From NCBI GenBank assembly GCA_031771865.1, contig JASISA010000042.1:248001-312000 (forward strand): a stretch of DNA of 64,000 bases, in the 5' to 3' direction. Below, piece after piece: positions 10,927 through 19,766 of this stretch; the stretch's first letter is position 1; the number at the start of each line of letters is the position of its first letter. This stretch comes from Nothophaeocryptopus gaeumannii (lineage: Eukaryota > Ascomycota > Dothideomycetes > Mycosphaerellales > Mycosphaerellaceae). The notes under the pieces are model-generated. The model had not been told where the DNA came from. It was given only the letters and a program-made list of their open reading frames with translations, and made no database searches. A program made the translations under genes and the position numbers.

Positions 10927-10947
10927 ACCAGACCAATACGCTCACTG
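10927..10947 (-). repeat. hAT-1 right terminal inverted repeat
   Basis: Inverted partner of 8070-8090, ending CTCACTG. Several ACCAGACC/ACCGACC motifs lie just inside it (10830-10930). Confidence 0.8.
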
Positions 10948-10948
10948 A

Positions 10949-11098
10949 TTCTTTCTGTATGAGCAGCCGGAGAGTCTTGAGGTGAAGAAGTTCGCGCCAA
11001 AGAATGGAAAGGAGTTGGGTAATTTCAAAAGGATGTGGGCTGATTTGGATCAGTGGGAGAAGGATATGGGGCTTAAGAGAATTTTGGGTTGTGCCTGA
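10949..11098 (+). pseudogene. orphan 3' exon of an unidentified gene abutting hAT-1
   Basis: Fifty codons open directly from the transposon edge to a TGA at 11096-11098, with strong coding character (YEQPESLEVKKFAPKNGKEL, later MWADLDQWEKDMGLKR). There is no start codon. The 5' part of the gene is not recognisable left of 8070, although short coding-like stretches exist at about 7.75-8.06 kb. It is most simply the tail of a gene split by the hAT-1 insertion. Confidence 0.45.
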
Positions 11099-11226
11099 TT
11101 TAGAAGTAATTCATGAGATTCGTTGGGGGGAGTGTGGATGGTAGAGCATCCTAGATGAATCGGGGATATGACGCAAAGTGATGGAGACGCAATTTCGGCC
11201 TTGATGAAATTCCTGCTTGCTATGAC

Positions 11227-12174
11227 TCAGATCCTACATCTTGCTATCTGGGTTTTTGTTGCAGTGTCGCACTCTGCAGGTGATGGCGAGTCGGCGTAAC
11301 CGGAGTCAGAAGACGGATAGTTGGAGCGTCCTGACAGACTTTCATAGTCCGATGTCGGTGGAGAAGACCTGGTCTTCGCACAGGTCTGGACGTCAGCCAA
11401 CTTGACTTCAGCCAGAAGCATAGGAGGCGGAAGCGATGCAGTACATTGTCCCCGACACTTGGCGCCGCGCTTGCAGGCCAGTATATCCTCGATGCGGCGT
11501 TCGTCCTGCACCTTCTCTTGCGCAGCAGAAAGCAACGATTCGGCGAAGTGGACGACCAGATACCTTCCCAGTGCTTCGTCCAAGACTTGGGAGGCGTGGT
11601 GCTCTTCGTCTTCGGGGATGCTATCGGTGGCACAGCTCAAGACGTAGGTACGAATGTGTTTGATGTCGTCCGGAACTTGCTGATGAACCAGACCACAAGA
11701 AGAAAGGAGCTGCGCGACTTCTTCGCACAATTGACGGGGATCATCTGGTAAGTGAATCGTCGGTGGGACAGATCGCACCATCTGCATGTCTCCAAGGGTG
11801 GTCTCGGGCGGATCGAGGTGGCACGAGCGCGGCTCCTCGCCTCTCTCCATCTGTTCCAGCTTGGATTTCACGAGCTCGCGAATCTGCCTTCGGAACAAGA
11901 GTGGGCCACAATTCTTGATCAAAGCACCGTGTACCTCCAGAAATCGAGCTGCCTCGCGCGATCGCAAGAGTCCTCCATTTCGTGATAGCATTTCCGCTTC
12001 CAGTTCGTGGACCTGCTGCTGGAGCTTGGCCACATCATTCGAAAGCAGGGATTTCAAAAACGGATGTGTGGAGGTACGGATTAGATGCTCAGTGATGACA
12101 AGAGTCACCCCCGCTGTATTCTCGAAGGTCAGGTCTTGCGGACCCTTAAGCTTTGCGCCTCCGTCGTAGCGCAT
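11227..12174 (-). CDS. hypothetical protein with N-terminal coiled coil (315 aa)
   Basis: Starts MRYDGGAKLKGPQDL at 12174. The frame is open further upstream, but that part is proline/leucine-rich and coincides with a duplicated promoter-like region, so it is probably not translated. Residues about 42-65 (SNDVAKLQQQVHELEAEML) form a likely coiled coil, followed by a helical middle domain. A serine-rich disordered tail (about 270-315) includes SDYESLSGRSNYPSSDSGYA. There is a CKRGAKCRGQC cluster near residue 235. No signal peptide or membrane segment, no family recognised. Confidence 0.6.
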   Translation of the reverse strand: MRYDGGAKLKGPQDLTFENTAGVTLVITEHLIRTSTHPFLKSLLSNDVAKLQQQVHELEAEMLSRNGGLLRSREAARFLEVHGALIKNCGPLLFRRQIRELVKSKLEQMERGEEPRSCHLDPPETTLGDMQMVRSVPPTIHLPDDPRQLCEEVAQLLSSCGLVHQQVPDDIKHIRTYVLSCATDSIPEDEEHHASQVLDEALGRYLVVHFAESLLSAAQEKVQDERRIEDILACKRGAKCRGQCTASLPPPMLLAEVKLADVQTCAKTRSSPPTSDYESLSGRSNYPSSDSGYADSPSPAECDTATKTQIARCRI

Positions 12175-12328
12175 GGCGACGGCAGTGACGAGTCCGAGAT
12201 GTCCTTGACGTGGTTGTACACACAAGAATGGAGTAGTCAGGGCCAGGAGCGAAGGGAGTAATGGAAGCGGAGCGCGCGACGGCAGCGGCGGTTGAGGTGG
12301 AAGTCCAAGGCGGCGACGGCCTTGTGCT

Positions 12329-12637
12329 GGCCAAAGGAGTCGGTCGATGTCGATGAAAGAATCTAGTCTGGCCGCAGAACAGCTTTTATAGGTCCAGTAG
12401 CGGTCCGTGCATGCGGAATCAGATGCTCGGACGCCTGTGAAGAGCGCGGGCGGCAAGACACGGCACAATAGAGATCCTCGCGGTGGATGCGATGGCGGAG
12501 ACAGACCAGGCGAACCAATGTTGACCAAAGGAGGTGGTCGATGGTGAGGAAAGAGTATGGTCTGGATATGGCTGAGCTTTTATAAGATCTCTGGTGCGCA
12601 TATAATGGCAAAATCAGATGCTAGAACGCTCGTGAAC
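12329..12637. repeat. diverged about 105-bp direct duplication upstream of the 11227-12174 gene
   Basis: Unit A (about 12329-12432) and unit B (about 12533-12637) share, in order: CCAAAGGAG, GGTCGATG, TCTGG, AGCTTTTATA and AATCAGATGCT. The period is about 204 bp. The shared AGCTTTTATA read on the minus strand is TATAAAAGCT, a TATA-box-like element. The duplication may therefore supply two core promoters for the minus-strand gene. Confidence 0.5.
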
Positions 12638-13380
12638 GGTGATGCAGGGTCCAGTTGTCCATTTTCATGTGCGGTCACGGTGTTGCAGGTGCGCTTCCGC
12701 TCGTGAATGAACGAGGCGGGTTTTCTCAGGAGATTTGGCGTCTGATTTATGAGCGTGAAGAAGAAGTATGATATCCGTGTATCGGACCATTGTGGAATAT
12801 ATAATATTCAATGCAGGTGTTTGAGGACAGTCAGACGCTGTTTTTGGGAGGGAAGTTCTACTCAGAGAGTCAGCCAGATTCCATCTGTCCACGCCAATCG
12901 TATGTTTGTGCACTCGCCATTGTCCTCAAACCAGTGAGCAAGCTGCTTAAAGCTTGCCGGGAGGCTGTCAGCAGCTTGTCAACGCGTATACCATTTTGTA
13001 GATCGCTATGTGGCTGAGCTTCCCCAATGCAAAGTCTGCGCTCCCAGTTTGGCCGAAAGATGTTGCCGCAGACGGCGTGTTGCAAAGATGCGCTCCGAAG
13101 CCACCTTGAGTCGACCGTAGCTGACAGAGGTTGTCTCGATGTCTGATCTCGCAGCTGTCGTTATCCATGGCGGCAAGCGATATTGAAGAGTTCGCAGGGA
13201 AAGCGGTGATGTGTTGCTAAGGACCATCTGTCAGATCTCAAAATATTGTCGAATGTTGTAATGTAGGTATTGCTGGAGGCCAGTCGTGACAGCGCAAGTG
13301 TCGCCGTGTGAAACATTTCTGGGCTACGGAAGCTCACTGCCATACTAACCAGCTCAAGCAAGCAGCAGGCATCCAAGACG
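12638..13380. other. intergenic
   Basis: No convincing coding frame was found. Open frames here are short and overlap each other without consistent coding character. If the second intron proposed for the secreted gene at 13381-14050 is not spliced, its frame would extend into this stretch to 13161. Confidence 0.4.
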
Positions 13381-14050
13381 CTATGTGAGCTGCAAAAGTC
13401 TTGCTGATGCGAGCAGCAGCTACAGCATTTTTTCTCTCGACGTTCGTCGTTGCTGGTCTCACAAACAGACAGGCTCACGTATCTCCCAGGTATGGGGACT
13501 TCCGTTGCATTGGAGACCAGTTCGATACATTTGCCTTTTTTCCCTCTGGTGTTGATGTTCTCAATGACATAGAGAGGCTTGTCTTCCTGAATCTCTCTCG
13601 TTCCGTCTTCCCGGAATTTTCGCCTTCCCGTTTTGCAGCCCTCGCGGTTGTGGAACTGCAGGTTGCAAGCTGCACGATGATCAGTCAGCCTTCATTATGG
13701 CATGTGCTGGGAGGTGGGGAATCTCATGGGGACTACTTACCTCGATGGTCGCCGAGATGCTTCGCCACGAATCGGAAGCACCGCGTGCTCAAGCCAAAGT
13801 AATAGCATTGCTCCTTTCCGTCGTCCTTGGTGTTGAGACTGCGTTTCTTCCTGGAGAACTGGTCCTGTTGCAGACGAGAGACGCAGCTGTGCCCCATGGA
13901 TGATACGATTTTCCCCTGAAGAGGGCGCTTGCCGAGCACATCCCGAGCCTCAAGCGAAGTTATGGCGTTGACTGCAGACGCCTCGGTCTCAGATGTTACC
14001 GCTGCTGCAGCCGGCAGAACGATGGGAAGGAGATGCCTGGGAAAGTGCAT
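13381..14050 (-). CDS. small secreted six-cysteine protein, three exons (169 aa predicted)
   Basis: The spliced model uses exons 14050-13741, 13669-13479 and 13389-13381. The start MHFPRHLLPIVLPAAAAV is a clear signal peptide, followed by a short pro-like segment with LEAR and a KR site at residues 41-42. The mature part is basic and has six cysteines (residues 56, 82, 91, 105, 115, 151), enough for three disulfides. Intron 1 (71 nt) has GTAAGT, a CTGAC branch site and GTGCAG, and it keeps the frame. Intron 2 (89 nt, GTGAGC...TTTGCAG) is less certain. Without it the frame runs on to 13161 through a CCSCC cluster. No known family was recognised; it looks like an effector-type or other lineage-specific secreted protein. 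It is a convergent-free neighbour of SLX9, on the same strand. Confidence 0.6.
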
Positions 14051-14264
14051 GATAGATCGTAGATCGCGGCGGAAGCAGGAAGCGTAGTGCTTGGTTATTG
14101 TAGAGATTTCGGTATGAGTTCCAGGAAAGTTGCTGCTGGTGGAGACTGCCAAGCGAGCAAGGAGTGGTGGTGGTGTAGCCGATCGTCTTGTGACCACATC
14201 CGTAATGGTCTCTCCCTCACCAGAAGGGCGTGAAAGTGAGCGCGCCAGTGATCCGTGACTGACC

Positions 14265-15014
14265 TCACTTTCCCGCAAAAGCCTTATCCTTTTGTAATGT
14301 CCCACCAATGAACGCCCTCAGAGCTTTCCACTTCATCGCCTGCTTCTCCTCACCGCCTTCTACACCGCCACCGCCGTCCTCTTTCTCTCCGCTGGCATCC
14401 TGTCCCTGCGCCGTAGCCAGCTGTGCCAGATTCTTCCCAAACCTCTCCATCTCGCCCACTTCCATCTTCCGCTTCCTCTTCATGGCGCCTGGCCGATGTT
14501 TTAGACTCGTCATGATCATTGTGCCATCTCCTTCCGCCCTCTTCGCCTTGTACTTCCTCTTCTTGATCTCCACACCCTTTCCCTCTCCCTCCATCCGACC
14601 ATCCTGCTCATCCTCAGAAATACCCTCCCACTCCTCCCCCTCGCTCTCCTCCTCCAACTCCGGCAGCGCATCTCCCAACCCTCCAATGTCTGCTTTCATC
14701 TTCTTCGCAGGTCTCCGCCGCTTCGATTTCTTCTCCTTGGAAATCCCCGCCTCTCGCACTTTCGCCAAAAGCTGTCCATGCTTAATGGCCCTCTTGTCGC
14801 GCTTACTCACGCGGAAGCCGGAGGTGGAGTCGAAGCCGAAGTAGTCGTCTTTGAGGTTTGCGAGGACGTCTGAGGTGGCGGTAGGGATGTGGGAGGTTGT
14901 GGTGGTGGATTCGGTGGGAGGTGCGTATTTGCCGCGAGGATCGGTGGAGGAGGACTTGACGGCGCGGGATCGGAGGGTGGGGCGGCGTTTGGGGGCGGGA
15001 CGTATTGGTGCCAT
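14265..15014 (-). CDS. SLX9: ribosome biogenesis protein SLX9 (249 aa)
   Basis: Slx9 family member, a nucleolar 90S/40S assembly factor involved in ITS1 processing and export of the small ribosomal subunit. The start MAPIRPAPKRRPTLR follows the family habit of a short basic N-terminus. Diagnostic parts in order: KRDKRAIKHGQLLAKV (71-86), KSKRRRPAKK (96-105), GLGDALPEL (112-120), SLKHRPGAMKRK (170-181), ERFGKNLAQL (190-199) and WKALRAFIGGTL (229-240). The acidic insert (about 121-146) and glycine-rich loop (about 214-222) are typical spacers. It is uninterrupted and looks functional. The frame continues upstream of the ATG, but that part lacks conservation. Confidence 0.87.
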   Translation of the reverse strand: MAPIRPAPKRRPTLRSRAVKSSSTDPRGKYAPPTESTTTTSHIPTATSDVLANLKDDYFGFDSTSGFRVSKRDKRAIKHGQLLAKVREAGISKEKKSKRRRPAKKMKADIGGLGDALPELEEESEGEEWEGISEDEQDGRMEGEGKGVEIKKRKYKAKRAEGDGTMIMTSLKHRPGAMKRKRKMEVGEMERFGKNLAQLATAQGQDASGEKEDGGGGVEGGEEKQAMKWKALRAFIGGTLQKDKAFAGK

Positions 15015-15433
15015 TGTAGTGTCTGGCAGCGGTGAGGTGAAGGAGAGGATGGTGACGTAGATTGAAGTGTGGTGGAAGTTGGAGATGTGGGCAAGATGGA
15101 GGTGACGGAAATTTTGCGGAGGCAAGGTTTGCCGGCACAGCGAGTCGTGCCTGAGGCACGACCCAACGCATTGATCGATTGACGATGGGACTACGGTCAC
15201 GCACGAAGCAACATGCGTCAACAGATACGACATGAGTTGACCCAATGAGAAAGGTACTATGCAGCTTATGTGGTATTGAACGACGAACAAACAATCGAAA
15301 CCCCAGCTCTCCTCCAGCAAACTCTCTCCATTCAACCCTAAGATAACGGCAATATCGATGGCACATTCCGCCTCCACCAGTTCTTCAATTGCTCCAGACC
15401 GTAGTCGGCGTGCTCCTCCATGCAGCATGCGGC

Positions 15434-16198
15434 TCAATTGGACTGTCCAACACAGGCCGCCCTCGCACCATCCGACGAAGCCCAGCAAGTTCGATCGTAG
15501 CAGCTTTGCTGCAGGTACGGGGAACCGTTGAAGCACATAGCCTGGTCGAGATCGAGTCAGCACGGCTCATGCATAGTACAGTTCCAAGTAGAGAGGGAAG
15601 TAATCAGGCTCACCGTCGACATATAATCGTTCGTACAAACACTCTGATGGTTGCCGACTTGGTTGCAATCCGTTGGTCCGCGAGCCTTGTTGCGATCGCT
15701 GAGATACTGGCCGTTGCCACATTGTCCTTGCACCCCTACACATAGCCGTCAGAGGTGGAGACGAGCAGGGCGTTGCGCGTCTTACCATTCGAATTGCACC
15801 AGTTGCCTTGGTCGCAGTATTCGCTGACGATGAGAGTGCCTTGTTGGGCAGGGTCGCAGTAACGCTGAATCACTCGTCAGTATGCCTATCCTTCTCATAC
15901 ATGACGAGAGGAGCATTGTTGGGCGTTGGAAGAAATTCAAAGCTGTGCAAGTTGATGGAGAGGCAGTCTCATTGCTTGCGTACCACTTCGGTATACCCAT
16001 TTCCGCAAACCTATCCCGGCGGGATCGTCAGCTCGTGTACTTCCGATAGCACTTGGCACCCGTATTTGTACTGACAAAGCCTTTCTGACCAAAGTCGAGT
16101 TGATCGCAACTTGTGTAGTCGTAGCCTAAATTTTGCGCTGAGCCAGTGATGGCGAACGTCGACGCAACGGCCACGATTATGCTGAGAATGTTGATCAT
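15434..16198 (-). CDS. secreted twelve-cysteine protein, five exons (152 aa)
   Basis: Spliced model: exons 16198-16076, 16010-15984, 15864-15786, 15735-15614 and 15541-15434. Introns are 65, 119, 50 and 72 nt, and all joins keep the frame. Three of the introns carry clear signals: CTGAC branch sites in introns 1 and 2, a GTAAGA donor in intron 3, and a GTGAGC donor with CGACCAG acceptor in intron 4. Residues 1-20 are a signal peptide (MINILSIIVAVASTFAITGS). The mature protein has twelve cysteines (31, 43, 53, 67, 73, 82, 100, 110, 120, 131, 136, 147), all outside the signal, in a repeating pattern such as CGNG and YCD. It is presumably extracellular with six disulfides. No family was recognised; it is an effector-like candidate. 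Exon 2 is only 27 nt. Confidence 0.78.
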
Positions 16199-17492
16199 TG
16201 TTTTATTGGACGCTGTCGTTGAGCTCTGGCTTAGAAATAGCTATTCGAGAGTTTAATGAGCGCTGGCACAAACGAATGTAGGCGCTGAGGTCGGACGTAG
16301 CACTGAGATCGAATGAAGACGTGAAAGATCATTTCAGGAGCGCAGAGACTTGACATCGAATTTTGTAGACAGTCGACCCTGCGCAAATGGTCCAGTCTGG
16401 ACTCACTGCCGGTTACTCCTGCATCGCAACCATGTATGCCTCCGCGTTGATCTGTCGTCGCTCGAGCAAGGTGTACTGCGCGATACATCTCGTGGTGCAA
16501 AGGCTGACTCTTTTCGGATGCTTTCTTCTGCTGAATCCGTACAGGGATACTGATGATGTGGTCCAGTCAGATGAAAGCCAGGCCTCCTCTCTCGGTCCGG
16601 AAGAATACGAAAGTCTGTCGGGCCTGAAGAACATGGCCATGGTTGAAGATTCCGTTAGGAGATTGCACTTTAGGATTGAGATGCATCTCCTCCGCAATTT
16701 TGCTTCAAGTTTTCTTATCAAATTGCTTGGAGGTTTTGGCAGCTGCTATCTGTCCTATTCGTGTTCACGGCCACCTGAGCTCTGGGTAGTCTGGTGCAAT
16801 CTCAGAAGATCTGAAGAGTGATCGGTAGAGCTCACAGGCAGAAAGGTCAGCGTTGCACTGGCGGAGTAATTTGCTCCAGATGCGACCGACCAGGATACAG
16901 TATCCATGTACGCCACCGGAATCTGATCTCCTGTTCACAAAGCTTATTTGGACTGCACCTTTCGGGGCAGCATCGGTTAAATTGCTTGTGCGTTGAGAGC
17001 ATCAGCGGCTCGTAGTTGTCTCAAATCTTGAAGTGGGTCCTTCATCTTTCTGTGATTGGGTTAGCGAGAGGCTAGTCCATGAGAGCCTGACGTGTGGAAG
17101 CCGAATAGCTTTATCCTGTTGCTGCACGCCGGCGCCTGACATTGCGACTGCTGTATTGTCTGACACGCTTCATTGCTCCGTGGCCACAAAAGATCTGGGC
17201 TAGGTGATATGCCAACAAGGAAGGGATATGATTTGGTAGCATTGAAGCAATGAAGGCTGATATCGAGGGTATCTGAAGATCCTTGGCGAAGTCGGTTGGA
17301 CCTGCAAGCCCGAGGCACCTCATCCTGTTCTTGAGATCGTCACATGGAAGCAAACGCAATACATCCATGCCCGAGAAGCTCGTGCTCTCCTGCCGAGTAC
17401 GTGCTGGTAGATTTGCATTTGCCATCTTACCTAGTTCTTATCCAAGCGAGACGCCACGTGATCGAATTCCCCGCAGCCCGGTCCGCCAACTA
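16199..17492. other. intergenic, no recognised gene
   Basis: The first about 100 bp should hold the promoter of the secreted protein gene. Elsewhere, overlapping frames (for example around 16390-16820) show no consistent coding character, and I could not assemble a spliced gene. Confidence 0.4.
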
Positions 17493-18236
17493 CTACTTCT
17501 TGTTCTTCTTGACGATATGCTCAAGGACTCTGCCCAACGTCGTCTTGCGGTTGACTTCCCGATGCACGAACCTGCCCTCGCCTAGCTTCTCTCCGACGAA
17601 TGTGGCGATGGGTGTCATCCTCTGTGGCATGACAAATCGCATCTTCAGATAGACCGGCGGGATGCGCTTCGTGCTATCAATGATGTTCTTGTAGAAATCG
17701 AACTCCTCGTGCATCGGACGGAGCCAGATTGTGGTCTTGCTCGTAGGGACAAGCGATGGACCAGTGAAGAGGTAGTGCGGTGGATCGTACTGCGACGATC
17801 GCGTGACGAGGTTGGTCGCGATCGTAGTCGGTGAGCGGATGGGTGCAGTGAAGCCAGAAGGTGTTCGCGACGAAAGTTGGGCGGCGATCGATGCCATCAC
17901 CTCATCGTGGATGGAGATGGAGACCGCGTAGGTCTTGCCGTTGTGGATAGAAGTGTGAAGGAAGACCTCTTCTCCGAGCTGCTTCTTCGGTCCAGGCTGA
18001 TTGAAGAAGTAGTTGATGGTGTAATCGGTGGCGATGGATGGGAGACCCTGCGCATTGGGAGACATGTAAGTTGGACGGAGGAACAGGCAGCGCTGAATCT
18101 CGGTGCTGCCGATGATGGTGTCGTAAAAGGCGCGTGAGGCACGCTGGAAGCGGATGATGTCGTTGTTGGGTAGGCCGAGGATGATCTGCTCGAGGAGTTC
18201 CGTGACGCCGAAGACTCGAGCGGCGGCGGTGGCCAT
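17493..18236 (-). CDS. F-box protein (247 aa)
   Basis: Probable substrate adaptor of an SCF (Skp1-cullin-F-box) ubiquitin ligase. The F-box lies at residues about 9-50 (FGVTELLEQIILGLPNNDII, then RFQRASRAFYDTI) and is followed by the family's CLFLRP element. The C-terminal half has no known repeat domain. It carries the motif YLKMRFVMPQ...TLGRVLEHI, which lines up with other F-box genes in this window. The substrate is unknown. It is divergently transcribed from the F-box gene at 18743 with a shared 0.5-kb promoter region. The frame is intact. Confidence 0.8.
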   Translation of the reverse strand: MATAAARVFGVTELLEQIILGLPNNDIIRFQRASRAFYDTIIGSTEIQRCLFLRPTYMSPNAQGLPSIATDYTINYFFNQPGPKKQLGEEVFLHTSIHNGKTYAVSISIHDEVMASIAAQLSSRTPSGFTAPIRSPTTIATNLVTRSSQYDPPHYLFTGPSLVPTSKTTIWLRPMHEEFDFYKNIIDSTKRIPPVYLKMRFVMPQRMTPIATFVGEKLGEGRFVHREVNRKTTLGRVLEHIVKKNKK

Positions 18237-18489
18237 GTTGACCTACGCAAGGGTCAAATCGATGAGCTTATGGTCTTGGGCAACGAGTGAAGACTGCGTA
18301 CCGTTGTGGCAACGTTGATATGGTGTGGTAGGTAAGAGGCGCTCGGCAGACACTGTCGTTGGTTGACGATTGATGTTTAGGTTCGGCGGCTGCGCAAAAA
18401 AAGGGCGGGATGGCGAGCGAAGTTCAAGGCTCGGGGGAGAAGCGCGGATTCGGGAGAGAACAGCGGCGAAGACTGGCTGTCATTGCTTC

Positions 18490-18657
18490 AAGCACAGACC
18501 GACGCTAGCTAATGTCCGCTGTTGCATATGACAGGCGCGGCGGGGTCAGGGGAGCGTTTGTTTTTCGAAAATCGGGTTAACGACAGCGCTGCAGCAGCGT
18601 TTTCGATTTGCCTAAGCACGGACAGACGCTAGCTAAGGTTCCTTTCCCATGTGACAG
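18490..18657 (+). repeat. 45-bp direct repeat in the shared F-box promoter
   Basis: Two copies at 18490-18534 and 18614-18657. Both begin AAGCAC-G/A-GAC and contain GACGCTAGCTAA, and both end GTGACAG or ATGACAG. The spacing is about 124 bp between two divergent F-box genes. Confidence 0.6.
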
Positions 18658-18742
18658 CTTAGCCAAGGCCTGTAGATGCTGCTTCAACCCGCCACAGTAC
18701 GCAACGCAAAACACATATTACAGACCCGTCACGAATTGCGCA

Positions 18743-19405
18743 ATGTGTACCGCACGAGACCGCGTCTTCAGCATTCCAGAGCTCCTCGAGCTGATCCTCT
18801 ACCCTCTCGATCGCCGTCAGGTCATCCGCTGCTTCGCAGTCTCGAGACTTCTCCACGATACCATTCCCACGACTATGGCATATCAGCGCAAGCTTCTCCT
18901 CGACGATGATCCCACACGCTCTCAGGCGCGAACTTACTCCACCCACTACGGCGCCTGGCGCGCAAATCCAATCGGACACTTTCTCCGCTCAAGCGCCATC
19001 GACCAGGACATCGCGACGGAGTTCCGCCTACCCAACGATCCCGCCAGTGTCATTTACATGTACATGAAGCCATATTGCCCAGAGAAGTCCGACAAGCTGG
19101 TTATTTACAAGATGCCTCACTCCGTCACCTGGGACAACAAGCGCCTTTGGAAAGCACCGTTTCTCCCGCCACTTTATCTCAACATGCGCTTCGCGATTTC
19201 GGCGCAAGGAACCACGATTTGCGTGGTAATGGACAAGAGAGCGACGGACGGAGGCAAGAAGCACGTCCAGGTTGATGTCTGGATGCCGGGCCAGGCGACG
19301 CTAGGGGAGGTGATACTTTGGTTTGAGAAGTGGGAGACTGGAGAGGTGAATATTCGGGATGGCATTGGAGGAGTTCATGAGGATGCGAGAGAGATTACCA
19401 CGTAA
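18743..19405 (+). CDS. F-box protein (220 aa)
   Basis: Starts MCTARDRVFSIPELLELILY; the frame is open further upstream but without an ATG. The F-box is at residues about 8-48 (IPELLELILYPLDRRQVIRC, then FAVSRLLHDTI). The C-terminus has YLNMRFAIS and QATLGEVILWFEKW, matching the C-terminal region of the divergent neighbour at 17493-18236. Predicted role as for other F-box adaptors: Skp1 binding through the F-box and target binding through the C-terminus. Target unknown. The frame is intact. Confidence 0.77.
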   Translation: MCTARDRVFSIPELLELILYPLDRRQVIRCFAVSRLLHDTIPTTMAYQRKLLLDDDPTRSQARTYSTHYGAWRANPIGHFLRSSAIDQDIATEFRLPNDPASVIYMYMKPYCPEKSDKLVIYKMPHSVTWDNKRLWKAPFLPPLYLNMRFAISAQGTTICVVMDKRATDGGKKHVQVDVWMPGQATLGEVILWFEKWETGEVNIRDGIGGVHEDAREITT

Positions 19406-19766
19406 GAAACGGACGAGGTTGCTTCGCATATCGCAGAGCCACTACGCATACACATGTGGATTAAAGAATGTTGTAGAGATCATGAAAGAGCGAAGATTCT
19501 CAGCCATTGAAGTCTATGGGATGGATAAAGGCGTTGGATCTTGTACCATGATGCTCCCCTTGCGCGGGTATCAACCTGAACGCCATCAAAGGATGGTCAA
19601 CTCCCGCACTTGATCTTTGCGAAACTGCGACTTATCCAATTTATCCCTCTGGAGACAGTGTCCTCGCGCCTCAACGGAATCAACGCCCTAGGATCAATCT
19701 CTTTCGTCCCTCCAGTGCGTGCTATCTTTTCTGCAGATCGACTCCCTGCTACTGCGAGTTGCAGAC
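19406..19766. other. intergenic
   Basis: About 0.36 kb between convergent transcription units. I see no gene or repeat. Confidence 0.4.

Larger units (their letters stand above)
8070..10947 (-). mobile_element. hAT-family DNA transposon hAT-1, complete ends, RIP-degraded (2878 bp)
   Basis: The ends are 21-bp terminal inverted repeats with one mismatch, beginning CAGTGAG. Inside, the minus strand encodes a fossil hAT transposase. Subterminal regions at both ends carry repeated TTGGTCTGG / CCAGACCAA and ACCGACCA motifs, as hAT transposases often bind. No matching 8-bp target duplication is visible at the edges (TCTCTACT left, ATTCTTTC right), so either the flanks have mutated or the exact ends are off by a few bases. 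The reading frame is full of TAG/TAA stops explained by C-to-T change in a CpA context on either strand, so it cannot make transposase. Confidence 0.85.

Noticed and set aside
14308..14844. 178-codon plus-strand open frame rich in S, P and F
   Set aside because: Antisense shadow of SLX9, whose family motifs are clear on the minus strand.
16387..16821. 144-codon plus-strand open frame near the secreted gene
   Set aside because: Mixed hydrophobic and cysteine composition without a plausible start, signal or motif; competing frames are equally open.
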